This document shows, piece by piece, positions 9,429 through 18,958 of a stretch of DNA of 64,000 bases. The DNA lies in the NCBI RefSeq assembly GCF_004328705.1, contig NZ_CP035319.1, positions 2,418,001-2,482,000 on the forward strand. Reading direction: 5' to 3'. The DNA is from Rhodococcus sp. ABRD24. GTDB taxonomy: Bacteria > Actinomycetota > Actinomycetes > Mycobacteriales > Mycobacteriaceae. Position numbers and translations under genes: made by a program. The stretch's first letter is position 1; each line of letters starts with the position of its first letter. Below the pieces are notes generated by a model. That model ran no database searches, had not been told where the DNA came from, and was given only the letters and a program-made list of their open reading frames with translations.

Positions 9429-10666
9429 CCAGCGATGTGATGGTGCTGGGCGTCGGCGCGACCCCCTTCGGCCGACACCCGGACAAGACCGCCTCCGACC
9501 TGCTGGGCGCCGCCGCGGCTGACGCGCTGGCCGATGCGAGCATCGAACGCTCCGATGTGGGTGCCATCTTCCATGCAACCGTCAGCCAGAAGGCGCTCGA
9601 TCACCAGCACATGATCCCGGGCCAAGTCGCTTTGCGCCCACACGGATTCGTCGGGGTCCCGGTGGTGAACGTCGAGAATGCCTGCGCCGGCGGCGCGACT
9701 GCGCTCTGGTTGGCGATCGCTCACGTCCGTGCCGGGCTGTCCGAAGTTGCACTTGCCACCGGTGTCGACAAGCTCGTATGTGCTGACCCCGCGCGGGGAT
9801 TGGCGGTCTTCGATGGTGCGCTCGACGTTGCGAACCGCGACGAGGTTCTCACGACTCTGGGGGCACTCGCCGGCCCTCTCCCCCCTCAGCTCGACACCGC
9901 GCCGGGGGACAGGTCTGTCTTCATGGAGGTCTATGCGGCGCTCGCCCGCGCGCATATGGAGCGGTTCGGTACCACCGAGTCGCAACTGGCCGCCGTCGCC
10001 GCCAAGAACCATGCCCATTCGGTGTACAACCCTCGTGCCCAGTTCCGCAGATCCTTCACTGTCGACGAGGTGCTGGCCGCACGGCGCGTCGCCTGGCCAC
10101 TGACCGTCCCGATGTGCTCGCCCGTCAGCGACGGCGCCGCGGCAGTGGTCGTGGCGAGCGCCGAGTTCGCACGCCGGGCCGCCTCGAGTGACCGCGCGGT
10201 CGCGGTCCTCAGCAGTGTGCTGGTCTCGGGCACCGACCGAGCCGCAGAAGACGCACACAACCACATCGGACGTCGAGCCGCCCTCGCCGCCTACGAAGAA
10301 GCGGGGCTTGGGCCGGGGGACGTCGACGTCGCTGAAGTGCACGACGCGACTGCATTCGGCGAGATCCAACAGGTCGAGAATCTCGGCTTCTGCCCGATCG
10401 GAGACGGCGGACCATGGTCGGCCTCGGGCACCAGCGCCCTGGGCGGCTCTCTCCCTGTCAACCCGTCCGGTGGCCTCGAATCCCGCGGGCATCCGGTGTC
10501 CGCCACAGGTCTGGCGCAGGTGTTCGAGTTGGTAACCCAGCTTCGCGGCAGCGCAGGTGCACGCCAAGTGCCCGGCGCACGAATCGCGATCGCCGAGAAT
10601 GGCGGCGGCGTCTACGGCATCGAAGAGGCAGTAGCCGCGGTCACTCTCCTCGGAGGAGATCGATGA
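9425..10666 (+). CDS. Thiolase / lipid-transfer-protein-like acyltransferase (SCPx type)
   Basis: About 413 aa thiolase-fold enzyme of the SCPx/lipid-transfer group. The nucleophile is Cys87 in VNVENACAGG, and the catalytic His is in ESRGHPVSATG; the second active-site Cys of classical thiolases is replaced. Related actinobacterial enzymes act as thiolases or retro-aldolases in side-chain degradation and often need a DUF35 partner; none is visible here. GTG 9425 overlaps the preceding stop by GTGA, and the gene itself ends in ATGA with the CoA ligase. It is a paralogue of the thiolase at 14.7-15.9 kb. Confidence 0.9.
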   Translation: MTSDVMVLGVGATPFGRHPDKTASDLLGAAAADALADASIERSDVGAIFHATVSQKALDHQHMIPGQVALRPHGFVGVPVVNVENACAGGATALWLAIAHVRAGLSEVALATGVDKLVCADPARGLAVFDGALDVANRDEVLTTLGALAGPLPPQLDTAPGDRSVFMEVYAALARAHMERFGTTESQLAAVAAKNHAHSVYNPRAQFRRSFTVDEVLAARRVAWPLTVPMCSPVSDGAAAVVVASAEFARRAASSDRAVAVLSSVLVSGTDRAAEDAHNHIGRRAALAAYEEAGLGPGDVDVAEVHDATAFGEIQQVENLGFCPIGDGGPWSASGTSALGGSLPVNPSGGLESRGHPVSATGLAQVFELVTQLRGSAGARQVPGARIAIAENGGGVYGIEEAVAAVTLLGGDR

Positions 10667-12204
10667 AATACTCTGCGGAAGAATCGAATCCGAACATCGA
10701 TCCGGGGTATGCGGAACTGATTCTGACCACCCTGCGACGGCAACCGGATCGTGTCGCGTTCCGCTTCACCGACGACCAGGGTCACCGGCGAGCATGGACC
10801 TATCGCGAGGTTGCCGAGCGGATCGTGCGGACAGCCACCGTATTCGGGGAACTCGGCCTGACCCCGGGACACGGTGTGGCGCTGTTGTCCGGCCCTCGAC
10901 CGGAAGCATTCACCGTCATGGTTGCCGCATGTCTCGCGGGCTTGCGATATGTAGCACTGCACCCGCTGGGAACTGCTGAAGCGGACCGAGTCATCCTCAG
11001 GGACAGCGCCGCAGATCTCTTCGTCGTCGACGACTCCCAGTTCCCCACACGAGCCGACCAGGCGGGCACGAAAGCCATCACGATGGCTGCACTGAACCGC
11101 CGCGTCGCCGACGCACAGCCAGGCCCGCAGGACCCCCGAGGGCCGGCCCTGTACCTCTTCTACACGGGCGGGACAACGGGAGAACCGAAAGGCGTGATGC
11201 TGCGCGACCGGTCACTCGTCGCCAATGCGTTCGCCTGTTCCACCTGGGAGTGGCCGCAGGACACCAACTTCCTGATCACCACACCGATGTCTCACGCGGC
11301 GGGCCTGTTCGTGGCTCCCGGTCTGCTCCGGGGTGCAAGCTTCGACGTGCACGCATCCTTCGACCCGGACAAGGTCATCGACGCAATCGAACGTGACGGC
11401 GTCTCTGCATCATTCCTCGTTCCGACGATGCTGTACGCGCTGCTCGACCATCCGCGTGCCGCCCACGCCGACCTGTCAGGGCTGCGCTGGCTACTCTACG
11501 GGGCCGCACCCGCCGACACCGCGCGTATCGCCCGAGCGCGCGAGCTGTTCGGACCGATCCTGAGCCAACACTACGGACAGGCCGAGGCCCCGAACGCGCT
11601 GACGGTGCTCGACTCCGGCGAGCACCGCGACGACCCAGCTGTACTCGGCAGCTGCGGACGCGCCATGCCGGGCGTCGAGATCGCCATACTCGATTCGTCC
11701 GGCGAGGAAGTTGCGCCGGGCGCAGCCGGGGAACTATGCGCCCGAGGCCCGTTGGTGATGGACGGCTACTGGAACAAGCCAGAAGAGACCGCGGCGGCGC
11801 TCGAGGGTGGATGGCTCCACACCGGTGATGTCGCACGGCGTGACCACACCGGGCTGATCACGATCGTCGACCGCACGAAGGACATCATCATCACCGGCGG
11901 CTTCAACGTCTATCCACGCGAAGTCGAGGACGCCCTCGCTACTCACCCTGCAGTCGCGGCGGCCGCAGTCTACGGTCTACCGGATCCGCAATGGGGCGAG
12001 GCTGTCACCGCCGCGGTTGTCTTCCACGACGGCCACACCGCCAGCCCCCGGGAGCTCGCCGAACACGTCCGCGCCACAAAGGGCTCGGTCTGGGCGCCCA
12101 AGCGCATCGACGTGTGCGACGCCCTACCGACGACAGCGCTGGGCAAGATCGACAAGAAGGCTCTCCGACACACGCATCCGGTGCGGGAAGCCCCGGCGCA
12201 GTAG
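10663..12204 (+). CDS. Acyl-CoA ligase (AMP-binding)
   Basis: Full-length adenylate-forming ligase of about 513 aa. Motifs in order: LYLFYTGGTTGEPKGVMLRD (P-loop), YGQAEAPN, the hinge region DRTKDIIITGGFNVYPREVE and the catalytic Lys near TTALGKIDKKA. ATG 10663 follows GGAGGAG and overlaps the thiolase stop. It is the last gene of the cyclase-FAH-thiolase-ligase operon and probably supplies the acyl-CoA for the thiolase or its downstream steps. It resembles the partial ligase at the window start and the ligase at 13.1-14.7 kb. Confidence 0.93.
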   Translation: MKYSAEESNPNIDPGYAELILTTLRRQPDRVAFRFTDDQGHRRAWTYREVAERIVRTATVFGELGLTPGHGVALLSGPRPEAFTVMVAACLAGLRYVALHPLGTAEADRVILRDSAADLFVVDDSQFPTRADQAGTKAITMAALNRRVADAQPGPQDPRGPALYLFYTGGTTGEPKGVMLRDRSLVANAFACSTWEWPQDTNFLITTPMSHAAGLFVAPGLLRGASFDVHASFDPDKVIDAIERDGVSASFLVPTMLYALLDHPRAAHADLSGLRWLLYGAAPADTARIARARELFGPILSQHYGQAEAPNALTVLDSGEHRDDPAVLGSCGRAMPGVEIAILDSSGEEVAPGAAGELCARGPLVMDGYWNKPEETAAALEGGWLHTGDVARRDHTGLITIVDRTKDIIITGGFNVYPREVEDALATHPAVAAAAVYGLPDPQWGEAVTAAVVFHDGHTASPRELAEHVRATKGSVWAPKRIDVCDALPTTALGKIDKKALRHTHPVREAPAQ

Positions 12205-12297
12205 ACAACCTTGCCGAGTCGAGTCATGACGGGGCTCTGGCCGGCCGCGCCTCGAACCGGGGCGGGCCGGCGCCGACAACGCCATGACGCGCAACAG

Positions 12298-13134
12298 CTA
12301 GTGTCCTTTCGCGGTAACGGTGGGCGCTCTACCGGGGTCGATGGCGCTTGTGAGTCCTGCATCGACTGGAAGAACGATTCCGGTAGTCCAGCGAGACTCC
12401 GGTCCTGCCAAGTATCGAACCGCTTCTGCCACATCCCATCCCGTGCCCTCGGTCCGAAGCGGTGCAGCCTCGGCCCGGAGACGACGCACATGCTCGTCCA
12501 GCCCCTGTGCGTCCATCATCGGTGTGTGCACCAAGCCTGGGGCGACGGCATTGACCCGGATCCCGTCGGGACCGTGCATCGCGGCCATGGCTTGGGTGAG
12601 GCTGAGCAGGGCGCCCTTGCTGGCTGAGTACGCGACGGACGGGTGACCGCCGCGCAGCCCTGCGACCGAGGCCATGTTGACGATCGCTCCGCTGCCGGCC
12701 ATTGCAGGAATCAAATATCTGGACAGTAGAAGCACCGAGTCGACGTTGACGCGCATACACATTCGCCAAGCATCCAGGTCGATATCGACCACGCTTCCCG
12801 CCGGGCCGGTGACACCCACGTTGTTGACCAGAATGTCCACCCGGCCATGCTGCTCGAGAACGTCCGCGGCAAGGCTGCGGCAGGTCGAGTCATCAGCGAC
12901 GTCCGCGACGACCGCTGAGGCGTTCACCCCAAGAGAGGCACACATCTGGACGGTCCCCTCGAGATTCGCCCCGACGTTGTCGACCAGAACGACATGGGCC
13001 CCGGACTGGGCGAGCCGGACAGCGCAGGCACGGCCGATTCCGATTCCAGGCCCACGCGATCCGGCGCCGCTGATGACTGCAACTTTGCCCGACAAGCGGC
13101 CATCGAGCATGCCAGGTTCAGATTCGCTGTGCAC
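12298..13134 (-). CDS. Short-chain dehydrogenase/reductase
   Basis: NAD(P)-dependent oxidoreductase of about 278 aa. The cofactor loop GAGSRGPGIGIGRA is a longer variant of the classical TGxxxGxG. NNVGVTG matches the NNAG motif, and the catalytic YSASK is present, so it should be active on a hydroxy- or ketoacyl-CoA or related intermediate. GTG 13134 has GGAG five bases upstream and overlaps the end of the ligase gene; ATG 13110, with no ribosome-binding site, is the alternative. It is the last gene of the minus-strand operon transporter-thiolase-ligase-SDR. Confidence 0.9.
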   Translation of the reverse strand: MHSESEPGMLDGRLSGKVAVISGAGSRGPGIGIGRACAVRLAQSGAHVVLVDNVGANLEGTVQMCASLGVNASAVVADVADDSTCRSLAADVLEQHGRVDILVNNVGVTGPAGSVVDIDLDAWRMCMRVNVDSVLLLSRYLIPAMAGSGAIVNMASVAGLRGGHPSVAYSASKGALLSLTQAMAAMHGPDGIRVNAVAPGLVHTPMMDAQGLDEHVRRLRAEAAPLRTEGTGWDVAEAVRYLAGPESRWTTGIVLPVDAGLTSAIDPGRAPTVTAKGH

Positions 13135-14671
13135 TGTCACTCCAGTAGGATTCACGCACATCCTTCTTCAGTACCTTTCCGTTCGAGCTGCGTGGCAGCC
13201 GATCGACTACGTCGATCCTTTTCGGGGCCTTGTAGCTGCCGAGCTTGTCCTTGCATCGCCGAATCAGGGCTTGACGGTCGAGAGCGGCGCCCTCGTTGAG
13301 CTCGACGACTGCTACCACCTGCTCTCCCCAATCTTCGTGCGGCACACCAACTACCGCACAGTCCTGGATCGCAGGATCCGACCACAGAACTTGTTCGACC
13401 TCGCTCGGGTATACGTTGAGTCCGCCGGTGATGATCATGTCCTTCTTGCGGTCGGTGATGTAGAGGTAGCCGGCATTGTCCAGGTGGCCGATGTCGCCAG
13501 TGTGAAGCCAGCCCTCGACGACAGTCTCGGCAGTCTTCGCAGGCTCGCGATAGTAGCCCTCCATGACGAGGTCTCCGGCCACACAAACTTCGCCGCTTCG
13601 CCCCACCGGTAGTGGATTTCCTTTGTCATCGCGGATTTCGACGTTCACAAGCGGTCCTGGGCGGCCGCAGGATGCAAGGATGCCATCGGTGCGCAGGCGT
13701 CCGTCGACAAGATGCTCCTCAGGCCGTAGGAAAGATATGGCACCGAAGGCTTCGGTCTGGCCGTAGAACTCGATGAGGATCGGGCCGAAGACCTCGATCG
13801 CACGACGTAGCTTCTCTTCGGACATCGGCGCCGCACCGTAGATCAGATAGCGAAGAGACTCAAGGCGGTAGTGCTTCTCCTCGACCACTTCGAGCAACCG
13901 GTAGATGACCGTCGGAGGTAGAAATACCTCTGTCACGGAGAACCTCTCGATAGCGGACAGCACCGCCCTCGGTTCCGCCCGTTCGATCACCACCACCGTT
14001 CCGCCACGAGCGGACACCGGCAGGCTGAGCATGCCCGCCGAATGCGTCAGCGGGGCGGCGGCGAGATTGACCACCGGTTCGTCGGCGTCGTATGTCAGGC
14101 CCAGCATGAAGTGAGCGAACGTGACGCCGAAGGAACGATGCGTGTTCACAACGCCCTTCGGCCTTCCGGTGGTTCCTCCGGTTGCCGAGATGGAGACCAC
14201 ATCGTCGGGTCGAACATGTATGGGCGGCGCTGTCTTCGGCTTCTCCGAGCACCAATCGATCAGCGAAGGTTCGTCGCCGAGCGGTGCGTCGATACACACC
14301 ACCAGACGAACCTTCCCCAATGCACGGATCCGGGAGACGATCGAGATCATTGTGCTGTGCACGAAGAGTACGGTGCAGTCGAAACTATCGATGAGATCGG
14401 CCAGAACGTCCTGCGAGCTTGACGGATTCAAGGGAACCCAGACCATTCCGGCCCTCCACGTACCCAGGACGGCGATCCAGGCCAGTGGGTCGTTCGGGGC
14501 GATGACCCCGATCTTCGCCTGGGCAGGCAGATCAGTGTCGAGCAGTGCATGCGCGATCCGGCAGGACAGTTCGCCGGCCTCGTCGTAGGTCCACGTTCCT
14601 CGCTCGCTGACATAAGCGATGCGGTGTCCGCCCATACGCCAACCGCGGTCGAACATGTCGATGACACTCAC
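13118..14671 (-). CDS. Acyl-CoA ligase (AMP-binding)
   Basis: Full-length acyl/aryl-CoA ligase of 517 aa. It has the P-loop SATGGTTGRPKGVVNTH, FYGQTEAFG, the hinge DRKKDMIITGGLNVYPSEVE and the C-terminal Lys in SSNGKVLKKD. The GTG start at 14671 overlaps the thiolase stop (GTGA). It forms the second thiolase-ligase pair of the window, facing the first one across about 90 bp. The divergence between the two ligases suggests different acids, for example an intact substrate and a shortened intermediate (inference). Confidence 0.93.
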   Translation of the reverse strand: MSVIDMFDRGWRMGGHRIAYVSERGTWTYDEAGELSCRIAHALLDTDLPAQAKIGVIAPNDPLAWIAVLGTWRAGMVWVPLNPSSSQDVLADLIDSFDCTVLFVHSTMISIVSRIRALGKVRLVVCIDAPLGDEPSLIDWCSEKPKTAPPIHVRPDDVVSISATGGTTGRPKGVVNTHRSFGVTFAHFMLGLTYDADEPVVNLAAAPLTHSAGMLSLPVSARGGTVVVIERAEPRAVLSAIERFSVTEVFLPPTVIYRLLEVVEEKHYRLESLRYLIYGAAPMSEEKLRRAIEVFGPILIEFYGQTEAFGAISFLRPEEHLVDGRLRTDGILASCGRPGPLVNVEIRDDKGNPLPVGRSGEVCVAGDLVMEGYYREPAKTAETVVEGWLHTGDIGHLDNAGYLYITDRKKDMIITGGLNVYPSEVEQVLWSDPAIQDCAVVGVPHEDWGEQVVAVVELNEGAALDRQALIRRCKDKLGSYKAPKRIDVVDRLPRSSNGKVLKKDVRESYWSDSAQRI

Positions 14672-15915
14672 GAATCGATCCTTCCGAGAATGGTGACTGC
14701 GGCGACGGCCTCCTCGTACCCGAGGAATCCGCCTCCGTTCTCGGTCAAGCCGATCCGAGGATCGGAGACCTGCCGGACTCCCGCTCGGCCACGCAGCTGT
14801 TCGACGAGTTCGAAGATCTGACCGAGTCCGGTCGCGGCCAGGGGGTGTCCTTTCGATTCGAGCCCGCCTGATGGGTTGATGGGGATTCGCCCACCAATGG
14901 CGGTTGCTCCACTCGCCGCTTCCATTCCTCCGCTGCCGAGCTCACACAAACCCAACATCTCGCTCACCAGAATCTCTGCGAATGCGGTCGCATCGTGTAC
15001 CTCTGCGACATCGACATCGCCCGGACCCACACCTGCTTGTTCGTAGGCAGCGCGCCCCGCAACACGGGTCACGTGTCGATTCCAGTCACCGAGATCGCGA
15101 TCCTGACCGGACACCACCACGCTGGCCATCACATCGACGGGGTCGGGGACGCCGAGGTTCCGGAGAGCCTCGGCGCTTCCCACCACAACCGCTGCTGCGC
15201 CGTCGGTGAGCGGGGCACACATCGGTACCGTCAGCGGTGGCGCGAGAGGACGTGCGGCGAGCACCTCGCGAACCGTCATCCCTGTTCTGTAGAAGGCACG
15301 TTCGTTGTGAACGGCATGCAGGTGGTTCTTGGCGGCGACGGCAGCGATCTGCTCCTCAGTCGTGCCGAACTCGCGCATATGCGCGCGCGCAACTGCAGCA
15401 TAGATATCCATGAACACGGAGCGCTGACCGATGGTGGAGTCATCGATGTCACCGCCGAGTTCGGTAAGGGCCTCAGCGAGGGTCTCGGGCCTCGAGGTGT
15501 CGTACGCTCCGTCGAACACAGCCATCGCACGGGCACGATCACCGACATTCATCTTCTCCGCACCGACGGCCAGCGCGATATCAGCGAGCCCTGCCCTGAC
15601 GTGAGCGACCGCTAGGTGGAAAGCGCTTGTTCCACTGGCGCAGGCATTCTCGACGTTGAAGATCGGGATTCCTCCCAAGCCGAGTCTGCGCAGGGCAATC
15701 TGTCCGCCAATCATGTGCTGACCTTCCAGCGGCGATTGCGTGGTGTTTGCATAGAACGCGACGTCGATATCCGACAGGGAGAGAGCAGCGTCAGCGACCG
15801 CCGCGTGCACAGCCTCAGCGGCGAGGTCGGCCACGGAGCGGTCCCGGTGGCGGCCGAAGGTAGTCATGCCTGCGCCGGCTATCTGAACGGAAGCACAGTT
15901 GGAAGCAGTGGTCAC
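14668..15915 (-). CDS. Thiolase / lipid-transfer-protein-like acyltransferase (SCPx type), second copy
   Basis: About 415 aa paralogue of the thiolase at 9.4-10.7 kb, sharing the layout and motifs: Cys92 in FNVENACASG, HDATAF in the middle and ESKGHPLAATG with the catalytic His. GTG 15915 lies just after the transporter stop, with a GAGG about seven bases upstream. A longer open frame upstream overlaps the transporter and is not coding. No DUF35-type partner gene is adjacent. The pair probably removes acyl units at two stages of one degradation route, or serves two substrates. Confidence 0.9.
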   Translation of the reverse strand: MTTASNCASVQIAGAGMTTFGRHRDRSVADLAAEAVHAAVADAALSLSDIDVAFYANTTQSPLEGQHMIGGQIALRRLGLGGIPIFNVENACASGTSAFHLAVAHVRAGLADIALAVGAEKMNVGDRARAMAVFDGAYDTSRPETLAEALTELGGDIDDSTIGQRSVFMDIYAAVARAHMREFGTTEEQIAAVAAKNHLHAVHNERAFYRTGMTVREVLAARPLAPPLTVPMCAPLTDGAAAVVVGSAEALRNLGVPDPVDVMASVVVSGQDRDLGDWNRHVTRVAGRAAYEQAGVGPGDVDVAEVHDATAFAEILVSEMLGLCELGSGGMEAASGATAIGGRIPINPSGGLESKGHPLAATGLGQIFELVEQLRGRAGVRQVSDPRIGLTENGGGFLGYEEAVAAVTILGRIDS

Positions 15916-15917
15916 GG

Positions 15918-17219
15918 TCAGTCCTCGAGAGGTTTGCGGGCGGTCTCCGGCATGGAGACGAAGGTCAAGAAGGTGATGGCGGACAGGGCTGCGATGTACC
16001 AACTGAACAGTGAGGTTCGGCCCGAGTCGATCAGCCACGTAGCGATGTAGGGGCCTGTTCCACCGAAGATCGCCACGGTGAGCGCATAAGGAAATCCGAT
16101 ACCGAGGACGCGAATCCGGGAGGGGAAGAGCTCGGCCTGGACCGCTGACGCGATGGACGCGAAACACGCCAGCGCCGCCATGCCGGCACACTGCACGACA
16201 AGCAGGCTCCAGAAGCTGTTCGACAGCATCCCCAACAACGGCACCGTGCCCACGGTGAAGGCGAGGGAGCTGGCATACAAGAAGGGCTTACGGCCGACCT
16301 TGTCGGATGCCCATCCACATACGGGGACGACAGCCCAGAAGAAGATCAGGGAAATCAGTCCGATACGGATCGACTCTGCCCGATCGAAACCAACCGTGAT
16401 CTGCGCATACGTCGGCAAGAACACAACCCAGGTGTAGAAGGCGACAGATGGTCCGAGTTGCATCCCGACCACCTGCAGAGTCTGACGGGGATGCTGCCTG
16501 ACAAAGTCGAACATTCCAGACTTCGGAGCGCTCCCCGACGGCGCTTCACTCATGGCGAGGGTCTCCACGCTGCTACGGCGAATCCAGATGGCGCACAACG
16601 ACGCCGCGGCGCCGATCAGGAACGGTACACGCCATCCCCATGACTCCATCGAAGCTTGATCGAGGATCCCCGAGAGCAGAGCAACAGACCCGACGGCTGC
16701 AACATTGCCGGCCGTCGCGCCCAGATAGAAGAAGCTCGAGAAGAACCCCCGCCGGTTCGGAGGCGCCGATTCGACGAGAAACGCCGAAGCGGAACCGTAT
16801 TCGCCGCCCGTGGACAAGCCCTGGAGCAACCGCGCCGCGATGAGGATCACCGGAGCCAGAAGGCCGATCTGCTCGTACGTAGGAGACAGCCCGATCAGCA
16901 GGCTGCCCACCCCCATCAACGAAACAGTGGTTTGAAGTGCCTTCTTCCGCCCGTAGCGATCACCGAGCCGGCCGAGGAACAAGCTCCCGAGCGGACGCAT
17001 GAAGAAGCCGACCGCAAAGACCCCGAGTGCTGCCAGCAGCGGGACGAGACTGCCTTCGCTGTCACTGGGAAAGTACTGCTCGGCAAAATAGACCGCGAGC
17101 AACGAGTAGATGTACCAGTCGTACCACTCGATGAGATTTCCGACGACAGCAGCAGCGATTTGCCTGTACGGGCGTTCCACGGCCGCGACGTGGGACTCCT
17201 CGGCGATCTTCGATTTCAT
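15918..17219 (-). CDS. MFS transporter, metabolite:H+ symporter (MHS) family
   Basis: Twelve-helix inner-membrane symporter of about 433 aa, expected to import a carboxylate. The MHS hallmark N-terminus is present (VVGNLIEWYDWYIYSLLA) and so is the loop motif FLGRLGDRYGRKKAL between helices 2 and 3. ATG 17219 has GGAGG seven bases upstream; the ATG six bases earlier is too close to it. It starts the minus-strand operon with thiolase, ligase and SDR, so it likely imports the acid that is then CoA-activated. Confidence 0.92.
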   Translation of the reverse strand: MKSKIAEESHVAAVERPYRQIAAAVVGNLIEWYDWYIYSLLAVYFAEQYFPSDSEGSLVPLLAALGVFAVGFFMRPLGSLFLGRLGDRYGRKKALQTTVSLMGVGSLLIGLSPTYEQIGLLAPVILIAARLLQGLSTGGEYGSASAFLVESAPPNRRGFFSSFFYLGATAGNVAAVGSVALLSGILDQASMESWGWRVPFLIGAAASLCAIWIRRSSVETLAMSEAPSGSAPKSGMFDFVRQHPRQTLQVVGMQLGPSVAFYTWVVFLPTYAQITVGFDRAESIRIGLISLIFFWAVVPVCGWASDKVGRKPFLYASSLAFTVGTVPLLGMLSNSFWSLLVVQCAGMAALACFASIASAVQAELFPSRIRVLGIGFPYALTVAIFGGTGPYIATWLIDSGRTSLFSWYIAALSAITFLTFVSMPETARKPLED

Positions 17220-17366
17220 ACACATGCCTCCGCAAGCTCGAGTACGCATGACAGCCGCCACCTGTGATGACGGTCATGTTCGCTTGAACAAGCATGGGGT
17301 GACACAGTCCGCTAGTCGACGGACGTCGGTCCGAAAATTATTGGAGATTCGAACAATCCATCGCTG

Positions 17367-18500
17367 TCAATCGATGCCGATCTCGAGCGCCCAGCTGAGC
17401 CCGATGATCACATCGGTGCACTCGAGATCGACATCGAGCAGTGTCTGGATCTTGTTCAACCTGTACCGGAGCGTGTTCGGGTGCACCATGAGGGCGGCAG
17501 CGGCAGACTGGATATTGCGGCGATGCTCGAGGAAGACCGCGAGCGTGCCCTCCAGCTCTCTGGATGAACGATCTTGTGCCCGAAGAGGATTGAGATATCG
17601 ATCACGTAGCCACTCACCAACCACGGGGGCACACCGTGCAGCTGCCCGCCAGGTCACATCGTCGAGCGTGTACACCCCCGGCATGCCGCGAGGTGCCGCC
17701 ACCGCGTACACCAGCTCGGCGATCTGCATCGCTGCTGCGGCAGAGGCGGGCTCGCACGGTGGCCCGAGAGCAACAACACCGAGCCGATCGGGGTCGGGCT
17801 TTCGGGGGCTCAACCCGATGCAACGCTCCTCCCACACACAGGTCAGCGCCGCACGATCGCCGCTTCGTCCCGTCGATTCGAGACGTTGCCGCAAAGCATG
17901 GTGGCCGACACCGTCGATCGGTTGTGCGATGAGGGGATGATAGGAGCTGGTGGGGGACAGGCCGTGCTCCGAGGCAATCACCGAACCGAACGAGCCGGTG
18001 ACCACATCGCGAATGAAGTTCGTCCGCGCCCTGTCCTCCTCCAACGCATTCTCGATACCGATACGCTGATATGTCACCGCGGCCTGACTGATGAAGTGGT
18101 CGCCGAGGCGCCAGAGCAGGCGGGCACCAGCGAGCACCTGGGCTGGATCGACCTGCTCCCGGGCTGCCCACTCGTTGAACCGCTCATAGATCACGGTTAT
18201 CGACAATCGGTAACCGCGGATGATGTCCTCGATCGGGATTCCCTGCGCGGCCCGCTTCGCGGTCGTACCAGTAGCCTCCGCCACCGTCGCTGGAGCCGGA
18301 ACGTCTCCGCGCTCGAGGACCTCGGCCGAACGCATCACGTTGCGGTGCAGCGAGCTCCTCAGGTCATCGACAGGAATCGCCCGGTACGAGGGAATCTCAT
18401 TCATCCCGCGGTCGATGCAGTCCTCCGTGATGCTGTCGACATCACGTCGCATCATCGACGCGCCCTCGGCCAGAACACGTAGTGCGCGCTCGTCAAGCAT
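17367..18500 (-). CDS. PucR/CdaR family transcriptional regulator
   Basis: About 377 aa. The C-terminal PucR-type helix-turn-helix is diagnostic (NIQSAAAALMVHPNTLRYRLNKI), preceded by a GGDEF-like middle domain and an all-helical N-terminal sensor (AAQGIPIEDIIRGYRL). ATG 18500 follows GCAGGA. It lies upstream of the MHS transporter operon, on the same strand and 147 bp away, so it is a good candidate for the activator of that operon. Effector unknown. Confidence 0.9.
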   Translation of the reverse strand: MLDERALRVLAEGASMMRRDVDSITEDCIDRGMNEIPSYRAIPVDDLRSSLHRNVMRSAEVLERGDVPAPATVAEATGTTAKRAAQGIPIEDIIRGYRLSITVIYERFNEWAAREQVDPAQVLAGARLLWRLGDHFISQAAVTYQRIGIENALEEDRARTNFIRDVVTGSFGSVIASEHGLSPTSSYHPLIAQPIDGVGHHALRQRLESTGRSGDRAALTCVWEERCIGLSPRKPDPDRLGVVALGPPCEPASAAAAMQIAELVYAVAAPRGMPGVYTLDDVTWRAAARCAPVVGEWLRDRYLNPLRAQDRSSRELEGTLAVFLEHRRNIQSAAAALMVHPNTLRYRLNKIQTLLDVDLECTDVIIGLSWALEIGID

Positions 18501-18741
18501 CTATTCCTGCCCGTCCATTCTCACGACATCAGCGTAGAGACTGCATCAGCCCGGGTGTCGACAACAATAGGACGAGGATGAGGAAGAGGCACGAGGGGTA
18601 TGACGACACATCCTCAGGGATGCACCGAGGTGGGACTGTCGGCCCACTCCGCGTTGCGAGGATCTTCAGCGCGGCGGCCGACGGAGCGGATACAGCGTCT
18701 GCCGAGCAGCTTCGGGGCTGGATGGCAGTTCGGATCATCGC

Positions 18742-18912
18742 GTGCCGTGGAATTCGCTCTCCGGCGCGGTGCGCATCAAGAACGGCATCGTCTTTCGGAA
18801 CATCACGGGTAAGGCCACGTACTTCCTGCCAGGTCACGCGCTCGACGACACCGCTCTTGCACTGGCCGAGGAGTACATTGATCGAAATCGGACGAAGACC
18901 GGGGATGAGTGA
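18742..18912 (+). pseudogene. Small coding-like remnant, possibly a YcxB-like C-terminus
   Basis: From GTG 18742 the frame reads VPWNSLSGAVRIKNGIVF, then TYFLPGHALDDTALALAEEY, ending at 18912. The pattern (W-S-L, two beta strands, then LPG/LP-H) resembles the end of YcxB-like PH-fold proteins. Coding-like sequence in another frame just upstream (EQLRGWMAV, about 18700-18735) suggests a frameshift near 18740, so this may be the broken end of a longer gene. No ribosome-binding site is visible. Family assignment is tentative. Confidence 0.35.
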
Positions 18913-18958
18913 CGAGGGTCGTGATCAGGCGCAGCGTGGCGAGCATGGAGGGCGTCGC

